Assembly: GCA_037179335.1 (NCBI GenBank)
Contig: JAKZHN010000043.1
Span: 1-64,000, forward strand
Direction: 5' to 3'
From: Cyclaneusma minus
Taxonomy: Eukaryota > Ascomycota > Leotiomycetes > Marthamycetales > Marthamycetaceae
Length of the DNA stretch: 64,000 nucleotides
The notes under the pieces were generated by a model, which was not told the DNA's origin, made no database searches, and was given only the letters and a program-made list of their open reading frames with translations. A program made the position numbers and the translations under genes. Of this stretch, positions 23,546 through 33,200 are shown one piece after another (the first letter of the stretch is position 1; each line of letters opens with the position of its first letter).

Positions 23546-24851
23546 TCAATCTTCGCGCTCCATAGTCATCCACTCCAACATATTGTCCTCCCAGCCCTTC
23601 TCAACAACATCCCATCCACCACTTTTCTCCACCACAAACTCCAAGTCCCCCTGAGCCTCCTCGTACAGCGAGTTCTTCTCACTCGCCATCCTGAAATTAT
23701 ACTCCGCCTCCTCATCACTAATCACAGACTTCTTCAGTGCAGGGTTTCCAGCAGCAGCCGCCTCAACCTTCAGCTGCATATCGCAGCCCCGATCAAGCAA
23801 TCCAAACAAGAACCCAGCTTCATCAACCGTGCTCCCCACGCTCAACAGACCATGATTCAGCAAGATCGCAGCTTTGTTCTTGCTCCCCAACGCGTTTGCA
23901 ATATTCCTCCCTTCCTCTTCCACAAACACAATACCGCCATAGCTGTTATACACAGCAATGCTGTCGTACAAATTACAGATATCCTGATTCAGCATCTCTA
24001 GCCCCTTTCCAAACACCGACCAAGCTCGCCCCGCAATCGTATGAGCATGACAAACCGCATGGACATCTTCTCTCGCTTTGTGGATCTCACTGTGGATCAA
24101 GAAGCCTGCACGATTTGCAGGTCTTTTAGTATTGCCTTTGGCAACTACTGCGCCGGTGTGTAGGTCTAGGCATATGAGAGAACCGGAGGTCATGAGACCG
24201 AAATGATGGCCGAGAGGGTTCATCCAGATTAGGTTGGGAAATTCGGGGTCGCGGACGGAGATGTGGCCGGACATGCCTTCGGTGAAGGCTTTGTGGGCGA
24301 GGTCGCGGAAGGTGGCTGCGGTGTGGGCGAGGATGTGACGGCGGTGGGCTTTGAATGTGGGAAAGGTTGGGATTCCTGGTGGTTGTCAGTATGGATGTTT
24401 TTGGTCTCCCCCGCAACTTGGATCCTTCTCCGTAACACGGATCTTCTATCACAATTTGGATGACTTTAGGGATGTGTTCAAGAACTTGAACTGCACCTGG
24501 TGACCTGAAATACGAAATTTGCATTGGAACCCAGAGAGCATGCTCTTATTTGCTTTCAAAGAGCATTCCCAGTATTCTGACAAACCAGACTTGCGCCTGA
24601 GATTTCGGTCAGATGCAAAGAATGGAACTTTGTGACTTACCAGCGAGCGCATTATCTCCATGGCATATGGCTTGAAGTGGAGTCAAGTCCTGAGCTGCGT
24701 GCACATGCTTCCTCTGTTCTGGCTTGGCTGCCGGCTGGTCTGCTTGTCCAGCTTCTGGTCCCTGGGACACAGGCCTCAAGTCTTTAAACTCGAGCTTCAG
24801 GTCCTTAATGACTATCTCAGAGGCTTGAGTGGAAATGGAGGAGGGAAACAT
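23546..24851 (-). CDS. Class II aldolase/adducin-domain protein (Mug14-like)
   Basis: Two exons (24851-24641 and 24375-23546) give 346 aa. The 265-nt intron has GTAAGT and CAG borders and splits a Gly codon, producing CHGDNALA-GIPTFPTFKAHR. The start is the ATG before FPSSISTQ; upstream in-frame sequence is not protein-like. The body has the class II aldolase fold signatures: EGMSGHISVRDPEFPNLIW, the metal-ligand-type motif VCHAHT (His 180 and 182) and LLNHGLLS (His 245). Known: bacterial relatives are fuculose or ribulose phosphate aldolases/epimerases that bind zinc with such histidines. Fungal members such as fission yeast Mug14 have no proven substrate. It shares a short divergent intergenic region with the PPR gene at 25209. 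The intron is long for this window, so a missed micro-exon is possible. Confidence 0.9.
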
Positions 24852-25208
24852 GGTGAAAAGCAAAGTTGACAGCTTGGAACAAGGTAAAGTAGAGGTCAAA
24901 TCGCAGTTAATAATTTGAGAAAGAAGTATTGTGCAATACGGCCTAGCTGGAGAGTCAAAGTGATCCAAAATCAAAGTACAAGGAACGAAATCCTGATTCA
25001 AAAGAATGTTCTCATTTGAAATGACAGCGCGTTTTGATATTGTGAGGTTCAAAGTTGAGCTGAAAGATAATTTAATGGAGTAACACAGGCTGACTAAAGC
25101 ATGACAAATCTCAGCCTTGTACAGCCTCGTACAGCCTCGTCAGCCTCGCATGAATATATTGAAGCAATTGAGTTCCAACTTCAAGCTCCATCGCCAACTT
25201 TGTACATA
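24852..25208. other. Divergent intergenic region and leader of the PPR gene
   Basis: This region separates the aldolase-fold gene (minus) from the PPR gene (plus) and must hold both promoters. A plus-strand ATG at 25101 is in frame with the PPR gene but is followed by three near-copies of TACAGCCTCG (about 25113-25150). That argues the leader is untranslated and that the true start is at 25209. Confidence 0.5.
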
Positions 25209-28130
25209 ATGCCGCCCCGCTCGAGTCGGTTTTCGACACCAGCTCAAGTCAATCAGCTTCCAATCCTACCCTTTCTTGCTCCCCGAGTTTTTACGCCATG
25301 GCCCAAGCTCTTTCCTGCTCGTCGAGCCTATTCGACCGAGGAGCTACCACTCCAGACAGAGCAAAGTCTTCCGATACGGCGGATCAAATTCCGTAGACTA
25401 GTCGACGCCGTTTCGACGAATTCTGCCGAAAGCCATGAGATACAACAGGCCGAAGACCCTGGGGTACAGCCTGTCGAAGGTCCTCCGATACGCAGAGGCG
25501 CCCCACCACCGGCATACCACGCGACAGAACAGGCCCAGAACCCTTCACCTCGACAGGCCGAAAATGGCACCAAGAAGAAAAAGAAGGATTACCGAAACAT
25601 TGTCTACAAATCCTTTGCAGATGACGCAATTTTTGAGAATCGGCTACAGCTCCGTCTCGCACGGCTTGCAAGAGCCCCATTTGGCGAAATGAAGCGGTTG
25701 GAGCGCGAGCTGTCTGAAAATCCGGAAGAAGCGAAGAAGTTCGAGTCTCCACTGCGTCAAGCGTTTGCAGCCGCTATGATCAAAAGGCTCGAAACTCCTT
25801 CTGAGGAAATGCATACAGAGAAGGAGAAGCGCAGGCATCTCTCGAAAGATGCGATCCGAGGGATGAAAGTTGATATGGCACGGCGACGAAGACAGGAGAG
25901 TCGCAGTCTTACTGAACGTTCTAGATACTGGTGGGTAAGATACTCCGATTTATCAGTATTGAATGGCTACACTGTGCCATTGCTTCACTGGAACAGGGGA
26001 CTCGTCATTCAACCGAACGTGCGATCCCAGGCATTACCCTTACAGGAACCCAATCCTCTAGAACCCTCATGGAACAGCTCAAGCGAGGCAACTCTCGAAG
26101 CCATCACCAAAAAATGGTACGAGCACGACGAAACATGGAGAAAGGAGAATTGGTACAATGTTATCCTGAGCACGTTGCAGCGCGAGCCCACTGCAGCAAT
26201 CAAGGTTCTCCTAGCTACTTCCCTGCGACCACCGTATCCTCCATCTTTCGCAATAAGCGACGTTCTGGAGTCCATCGCCAATTATTTTCTTGCGGAAGAG
26301 AATCACAGAGATGAGCTCAATACGGCAAATCTCTTGGAAGCTATCTTTCAATTGCTGGAGAAGGGGCCACAAGACTTGCAACTCAGCCAGAAGACCTTAT
26401 ATCACATACTAGTCCATGCCGAAGTAGAGCAGGCTGAGAAACTCTACAGAGTATTGGAAGAGAGAGGACATCCAATGGAGAACAACACCCTACTCCATTT
26501 GGTGAATCTCCTTTGCACGAAAGGAAGGTCAATCCTTTCCATGGACCTAATGGTTCGTCTTTACAACCAAGGCGCCGACTTCTCTTCTGATGCTGTACTC
26601 AGCACATGTGTAACACTGTTGCGCAGAGAGCCGCAAGAACATGACGAGGCCACATCGGACTCTAGGTTGTTTGGACTTCTGCTTGATTTAGGTCTTGAGC
26701 CAGACCTTATCACCTACAACACACTTCTCCACAATATCCTCCTAGTCGACGATATGGAAGCTGGATGGAGGATTTTTGATCTCATACTTGACCATGTATT
26801 TGAGCCAGATGCACACACCTACTCAATTCTTCTCAATAACGCCAAATCCCGCATGGACACAGCCTCGATCGGCCGAGTTCTTGATGCTATCCGGCAGAAG
26901 AATATCAGAAATCCCTATATTGGGAACGATATTCTTCACTCCATCTATCTCCTGGCAGAACGAGATATATTCGAATACACGAAAAACCCCCAAGATCGAG
27001 AGAGACCGCCATCTTCTTTCACTCGCATGCTGGCCGTTTACAAGACGTGGTTTAAGACGCAGCCACTCACTCGACTTCTAGGCCGTAACACACCCGAAAA
27101 TCCGCAGACAAGCGATGGTGAGATTTTCCCTCCCTCAGCTGCAACCCTGAACCTGATGGCCATCGCCTACCTCCGTCAAAACCGGGGTCCCCAGTTCGCG
27201 ATCGAGTTTTACGACCATTTCCGCACCCAGCTAGTCAAAGGCAATCCCGACGTGTTGAAGATAGTAGAGCAAACGCACCTCTACAACGCCTTTATCGGCA
27301 CCTTCGGCCTCCATCACGACACCCTCCATCTCTGTCCCCGTGTCCTATCCGACATGCTCGATCCCATCCCTGACAGCAACCAAGACCACTCCAAACCCCA
27401 CTGTCGTCCCGACGTGCGTACCTGGTCGATTCTCCTCGGTGTCTACATGCGACACCAGCAGCCCCGCGCCGCCGAAAAAGTCCTCAACATGATGCTCGCG
27501 CGCGGCATCCGTCCCAACGACGTCACCTGGTCTAGCCTAGTCCGTGGCTATGCCAGCATGCAGGACATTCCCTCTACGCTGCACAGTATGCAGCGCATGC
27601 AAGACCAAGGCTGGGACACGGACGCTGTGGCGATTAGCACAATGAGGAAGATTAGAAATGCGCAGGATATGCGCAATGCGATGCATGCGTGGCAGGCGAA
27701 GCGGCCATCAGATTTTAACTTGGAGGCTTTTAGGGCGAGTCAGTGGGCGAAGTTGAGGAGTGGGGTGGAGGAGATGGTGAGGAAGGCGGAGAAGGCTTTT
27801 GAAGCGTATCCGGGGGTCATGGGCGTGAGCGCGGCGGATGGGGGAGGGGAGGGAGAGGGGGCTGGACCTGCACATGAGCAGCAGGCAGGTGAAGAAACAG
27901 TGGAGGGAGTTGGGGTGATACGTATCGGCGATCTGAGACCGCCGGTGCCGGTGCCGGAGGGGGAATTGCTTAGTGTTGCGGCTCAGAGGAAGAAGGCTTG
28001 GGAGACGGTGAGGGATGTGAAGAAGGCGTATGGGATGCTGTATGCTGAACCGCCACACCGTGACCCGATGGACAAGCCTCTCGAGGCTAACGAGGATGGG
28101 AATGTTGTGTGGAACCCTCCTATGGGCTGA
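25209..28130 (+). CDS. Mitochondrial pentatricopeptide repeat (PPR) protein
   Basis: A single exon codes for 973 aa from the ATG at 25209; an in-frame ATG at 25101 would add 36 residues. The preferred start gives a typical mitochondrial presequence, MPPRSSRFSTPAQ..FPARRAYST, rich in Arg/Ser with no acidic residues. A Lys/Arg-rich segment follows around residues 140-250. Helical repeats then run through the middle and C-terminal half. PPR-type units are visible such as PDLITYNTLLHNILLVDDME, PDAHTYSILLNNAKSRMDTA, RPDVRTWSILLGVYMRHQ and RPNDVTWSSLVRGYASMQD. Known: PPR proteins bind organellar RNA one base per repeat and control processing, stability or translation of mitochondrial transcripts. 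The RNA target cannot be told from sequence. Length and layout resemble fungal proteins of the Cya-5 type, but I cannot prove orthology. Confidence 0.9.
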   Translation: MPPRSSRFSTPAQVNQLPILPFLAPRVFTPWPKLFPARRAYSTEELPLQTEQSLPIRRIKFRRLVDAVSTNSAESHEIQQAEDPGVQPVEGPPIRRGAPPPAYHATEQAQNPSPRQAENGTKKKKKDYRNIVYKSFADDAIFENRLQLRLARLARAPFGEMKRLERELSENPEEAKKFESPLRQAFAAAMIKRLETPSEEMHTEKEKRRHLSKDAIRGMKVDMARRRRQESRSLTERSRYWWVRYSDLSVLNGYTVPLLHWNRGLVIQPNVRSQALPLQEPNPLEPSWNSSSEATLEAITKKWYEHDETWRKENWYNVILSTLQREPTAAIKVLLATSLRPPYPPSFAISDVLESIANYFLAEENHRDELNTANLLEAIFQLLEKGPQDLQLSQKTLYHILVHAEVEQAEKLYRVLEERGHPMENNTLLHLVNLLCTKGRSILSMDLMVRLYNQGADFSSDAVLSTCVTLLRREPQEHDEATSDSRLFGLLLDLGLEPDLITYNTLLHNILLVDDMEAGWRIFDLILDHVFEPDAHTYSILLNNAKSRMDTASIGRVLDAIRQKNIRNPYIGNDILHSIYLLAERDIFEYTKNPQDRERPPSSFTRMLAVYKTWFKTQPLTRLLGRNTPENPQTSDGEIFPPSAATLNLMAIAYLRQNRGPQFAIEFYDHFRTQLVKGNPDVLKIVEQTHLYNAFIGTFGLHHDTLHLCPRVLSDMLDPIPDSNQDHSKPHCRPDVRTWSILLGVYMRHQQPRAAEKVLNMMLARGIRPNDVTWSSLVRGYASMQDIPSTLHSMQRMQDQGWDTDAVAISTMRKIRNAQDMRNAMHAWQAKRPSDFNLEAFRASQWAKLRSGVEEMVRKAEKAFEAYPGVMGVSAADGGGEGEGAGPAHEQQAGEETVEGVGVIRIGDLRPPVPVPEGELLSVAAQRKKAWETVRDVKKAYGMLYAEPPHRDPMDKPLEANEDGNVVWNPPMG

Positions 28131-28396
28131 TGCTGTATATTTCTGCAGCCATTGGGTAGAATAACTTATTGTAAGATACGTTGCAACAACCACCTTATAT
28201 GGATTGCAGAACGGGGGCATCACAACTTGACAGGCGACTATGAGATTTCAAAGCCCAATTTGCGTGAATCAAAGACACCAAGATCGCAGGTGGACTTTCA
28301 TTTACAGTTTAGAATGGGCCAAGCAGAATCCTGCGGGATGTAGAGTTGGAAATCTATCTGCAATGCTGTAAATTCCCAAATCTCATCACAAACAAT

Positions 28397-28515
28397 ACAT
28401 ACGACCACAGACTGAGGAGAACTGGCAAACCCGTCCGCTCTTGCATACATAAGCCTCAGATCGGCAGATTAGTAGTTGGGTGGGTGACCACCAGCGAATA
28501 CCTGCTGTTGTATGT
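28397..28515 (+). rRNA. 5S ribosomal RNA (dispersed copy)
   Basis: The segment begins ACATACGACC and ends TGTTGTATGT, giving the complementary helix I of 5S rRNA, and is followed by TTTT as an RNA polymerase III stop. The 3' half GATTAGTAGTTGGGTGGGTG followed by ACCACCAGCGAATACCTGC closely matches ascomycete 5S sequence. The 5' half is more diverged, but CTGAGG near 28412 can pair with CCTCAG near 28455, so the helix is kept by paired changes. Length is 119 nt, normal for the family. It is intergenic downstream of the PPR gene, as expected for filamentous ascomycetes whose 5S genes are scattered outside the rDNA array. Confidence 0.88.
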
Positions 28516-28523
28516 TTTATTAG

Positions 28524-28578
28524 TGGCGACAGTTCCGAGGCTCAATGAATTTTCATTGAGCCCCAGAACTGCCAGCCA
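28524..28578. repeat. Long imperfect hairpin just downstream of the 5S gene
   Basis: Nested complementary arms pair outward from the centre: GGCTCAATGAA (28539-28549) with TTCATTGAGCC (28552-28562), CAGTTC (28530-28535) with GAACTG (28566-28571), and TGGC (28524-28527) with GCCA (28575-28578). The arms are separated by symmetric 2-3 base internal loops. The result is a 55-nt stem-loop, starting 9 bases after the 5S 3' end. It could be a small-RNA precursor, a relic of a palindromic element, or chance. Confidence 0.7.
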
Positions 28579-29346
28579 TGTTTCATATCTTTTTGGAAGT
28601 GGATGGAGCTCACCCAGGTGAAACAACTGGTAAGCGATTGATCTGCTCGGTGAGAAAACTCGACATGGAGCAATCATGCCCGACTCCCAGGTTCCTAGCT
28701 AGCTTTCTAGGTAAATTGAAATTCGTAGCCGGACGACCTACGACATGCGGCTGCAACAGAACTCAAAATGCTGCAAAATGCGGGTAGGTCATGTGATATT
28801 CACATAGAGCTCCATAGTACACAGTAAACGGCTAGCTGGCACAATGAACCTTGAGAAGATAAACGTGAAATCATAGCCGTGGGTAAGATCCTTGGCTTCC
28901 TGGTTGCCGCTAGGCACCGGAAAGGGTGAGGGTCAACTCTCGGTCTGGAACCAGGGTAAGGAATAAGGATGGATAAACCACTGTTGCTACGCTATAACTT
29001 TTTGCATACCTTGTGTGCCCATTTTTGTGTTCTTGGGTTGGAAAGAGATGGAGAGCGAAGTAGGGTCAGTTTTTGGAGGCTCGCTTTGCTCAAAGAAGGA
29101 GGCAGCAACTACGAGAGTGCCCCTGAGCATCCTCGAGCCGGAGGTCATTATGTAAGCGCTTCCGTGATAGGTTGGCCTAAATACTAGGAGCATTTTGCGG
29201 ACTGGTACAGCGCCTTGTAGGAATGTAGGAAACTCAATGAAGTGAAGGGACGTGCCGAAGACGATCCGTCACCTCGACATCTCTTGACTCACCAACCCAG
29301 CTGGCGCTTACAAAGAAGTCAAAATAAGCTATCAGTATCCCAGCAG

Positions 29347-29530
29347 GCGGGTGAAAGCTCCACAGATTCATAAAACACCTGTAACCAACACCCGTCCCTC
29401 CATCCTGGACCACCCATCCCACTCCTCACCTCCACGTCGTCATAGTGGGCGGGTAGCAGATCCACAAAACTCCTTCAGCTCCCCCTGACCAACATCCATC
29501 CCTCCATCCTGGACCCTCCATCCCACCCCC
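29347..29530. repeat. Tandem duplication of about 80-100 bp
   Basis: GCGGGT..CCACA..AAAAC..ACCAACA followed by the shared core CCCTCCATCCTGGACC and CATCCCAC occurs at about 29347-29424 and again at about 29449-29530. The downstream copy has small indels. No coding content. Confidence 0.65.
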
Positions 29531-30128
29531 CGTGCCGTTCCAGAGGACCCACAATTTCCCGACCGGAACTTAGAAACCAACGGAGAATACCAACGAGCCG
29601 AACCGGGCCACTATCCGAACAAACTCACATGAATGATGAAACTGTGACGGTACCTGCATGAAGCATCTCATCTCAAATCAACGGAATCCCCACATCATGT
29701 TTGTTCGGCAGATGGAAATAGACTCCTGGGGGATGGGCGTGAAGTCCAGGTGCTTAACTCGACGACATGAACAATATCCGCCGAACTTGGACGTCGCATC
29801 TTGGACACCCACTCATACGCAGAACTAGCAAGCCACAGGCGCTTCGGAACCGCCCAGTGACGGATCCGGCCACCGAAACATCAAAGAACGGAGCGCGCTG
29901 GACAAAAGCAGACAACTCGAAGACAGAAATAGAAAAGGATGTATGTGTGTTACCAAACCATGACGCTTCAAAGACCCGACTCGTGGTTTCCTCCGATCTC
30001 CAGCAGCCGCCTTTACATGAATTTAAGCGCTGACTGTCCACCACACGAGAAACTTCCCGGCATTCGTTTTCTGTGGTTGACTAGATGCAGAGAGCTCTCG
30101 AGGACGAATGACGACGAACCGGGAGAAA

Positions 30129-30285
30129 TAGCCGCTCGCCCCACGCCACTAACATGGTAGATCATTCCAATCCTCAAGCACACTTCGATAGAAAAGATTC
30201 CCGAAACATTGGGATTGTAGATGACGAGCTTGAGGAAAGCACAGGTTCGGAGAACTAGCCGCTCATCATACGCCACTAACATAGG
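30129..30285. repeat. 29-bp direct repeat
   Basis: TAGCCGCTC, five variable bases, then ACGCCACTAACAT occurs at 30129-30157 and 30256-30285. Between them CCTCAAGC (about 30173) and its complement GCTTGAGG (about 30230) form an inverted pair. Confidence 0.55.
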
Positions 30286-33200
30286 GGGGGGATATTCCTA
30301 TTATTAGTATCCACAAGTCCCTACCCAGATGCAAGACATCGATATCTGCGTTGATCTTCTGACGTCTTTGGCCAATTGTCCGGCCTCCAACCCAAAGAAG
30401 CTTTTCTCGGGTGCAATAACAGTTCCATGCAGGGGTGTTGATGTTGCCCCGGTTTCGAGAAACTGAAAGCGACAGTCACGTCGGCGAGACGCTGGAATCC
30501 TCACACCCACTTAATATCTGCGTCACTGCCGCAGATATGCACAAGCGGAAATAATTCACACGCAGGTACGGTGTCCAGATGATCATGGCGACGAATCCCT
30601 TGGGACCGAATACGAGCAGTCGACATCTGTGGTGAAGACATTTTCGATGTGTTTGAGAGTATGTGGTGTTGAAGGTGGTGGGTCCATCGGTATCCGAAGA
30701 CGACAGCGAGCGGTCGTCGTTTGGGATATGGTGGTTTCGGTTCGGCGCTTAATAGGCTGAAAGCGCCTACCTGCAATGTCGAAGCGGTTATTGGCTGCTG
30801 TTTCAACAGCAGCAACGCCTAAATATAGTTCTTTCGTTTCCGACGTTTCGTATGAAGTAGCGGATCTTGAATCATTTGTGAATATTGAAATAATGCCACG
30901 AAATGTGGAGTAATTGGCTTGTCATTGTCGTCTCTCCGCGGGTGCCACGCTTAGTATGGTAACATGAGGCACGTGGCATCGATTTGACAATGCCACATGT
31001 TAGTGTTTCGTTAGGACTTGCCTATTACCGCAGTGGCGATCGATCTTTGGTATTCCCGGATCGAGGTAACACCCAAGTGGTGTTTCCCAAGGACCAAGAA
31101 CTGAGGGGCGGAAGGATGCTGTTCCTTGTAGCGTGGAGAAGAAGGATTCGGGTGCTTCGCCATAGCCCATAGGGCTCCCCAATGCCCCGCTTACAGGTCG
31201 TCATATCAGAGACATCGAGGCAGCGAGGCTCGAGGATTCCCCTTGACGCCTTGTCTTGCTAAGTTGTTGATGCTGCTTCATGCAAACAGCCGTTGAAAGC
31301 GAGATCTTTTGTATAAGTGCTGCCACGATTTGCGGTGCATAGTTTCAACCACCACATTGATAACAGGGAATCTTTTAACATGCCAATACATACCCCTTTA
31401 TGTGCCTGTTCGAAGAGTGACATGTATCGGATGAGGGGCGAAGCGGGTAGATGTGGTCCCCTTGTAAACCCAGACGAGGCAGCTAGTTCTGACTCTTGGG
31501 GTTCTGGTTGCCTTCGGAGTCGCCGAGCCTTGTTGGTTCCTGTTACTGTGATAAGTCCTGATTGGCTGCTTAAAGACATCCCACAGATGCACTGCGTCCG
31601 GTGAGGGATTGGGGACACAGGGTACTAGAGGCGGTCATCGGTCGAATTCATATTGGCTTGAAGGTGCAAGTGGTTGGAAAGCGTCTTGCAGTTGCGGCCC
31701 GCCTTTCGATCTTAGGGTATGTTGCTTCTGCGGTTGGCAAAGGGGAGACCTCAGGACGTCCGTAATAACTAGGTCAGCTGCGTTGGACATCATACCGTTG
31801 GAAAGCAGAACGTGCAGGTCTCTAGGATCAGAGCATCTAGGGGGGCGAACACGTAGGTGTCGACGTGCCCCCTTTTGCAAGTAATAATACACAACGTTCG
31901 TTTCTTACTCGTTCATCCTCGACCAGAGATATGTTCGGCGGTAAGAGGCCGCTCTCGAGGCCGCTGTGCGGATCAAACGATCGGAGCCGAGACATCGGGC
32001 CGCCCTGGCGGTTATGTTCAGCTGCCTTCGTAGCATTCTGGAAGCACTGCAGGGATCCAGGAAGAGCGCGTTTCCCTGTTGGGAGTAATCTTCCGCGCTC
32101 GTCATCTGCTGCCGCGGACGCGCCCTGCCAACGACCAACGTCTAGGGGTGAGCTTTCGGTCTGGGCAAAACATCGTCGGAGCCTCATGATTGACTTGTGT
32201 TGAGCGTTCGGAACCTGAGTCTCGAGTTTATCAGGATTGAGGCTATCAATTGGATAGTTTGGCAATTGGCAGCCACCAACGCTTTTTCCTGTTCCCCACT
32301 GTGTAATTCCCTGCCGCAGAAGTCCGTGTTGGTGTGATAGTTCCCGGCGCACGGTTGAGAGTCCAAAAATATCCTAGCCTTCCTAGCTCGGCACATATCA
32401 TCGCTTCTGGTGATGGCTTCAAGTTTCCGTTAGTAATAATCTGATGGTGGGCTTTGCGAGCGCTCTTTCCAAAACACTCGCAATCTGGAGGCATGCAGAG
32501 TCATCAATTCATACATATTCCCCTCGTGGCTCAATTTCGACGTCGGTCTGTTGTGAAGCCATGGGCCCATGAACTGACAGGGTGGCAGCGGCATGGTGCC
32601 TTACGACTATCTCTCAAGTCTGGTAAGGAAGCCGAGAATGGTCGAGCTGGACAGCAGAATGGCTAAGCGTTTCGACAGCGGGAGACAATACCTTCTTGAG
32701 GCCAACTCACGATCGAGCGTGATGCCGGATGCCGGTATACAGATGTACGAATGGCAACTTGACCACAGAGAGGAAACACTGCGTTCGTATGTTATGCATC
32801 GAGCTCTCTTTGGAAATTCAAGACAAGGGAGATGTACATGTATCTCAATCTGTGCTTCCTTTGAAAGTGGCGGCTCCTTGGCCAGTTGTCAATCTTATCA
32901 ACTAGATCATAACGGCAGCAGATATCGATGGGGTCTCCCCCGGTGATGAAACTTCCCCAGTATGTGACGACGGAGCGACGTACGTCCTTGCTGGCGGCTA
33001 GTTTGAAAACGCGAGGGAAAGGGAGTGCATTGTCAGAGAAAGCGTGTGGATGACGAATAGAAACAATGGAATGTCTTATACATACGGCCTCTCCAGGATC
33101 ACATTATTCACTCAAACAAGCACTTGCTGGCAGTCGGCATCCTGTCAACCGTGGCCCCTCGGTGCTGCACATGCAGTCAAGTTGTGACGCTCGGCGCGGC

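Noticed and set aside
31837..32352. Minus-strand open frame of 171 codons
   Set aside because: No domain, no hydrophobic pattern, isolated in the gene-free block.
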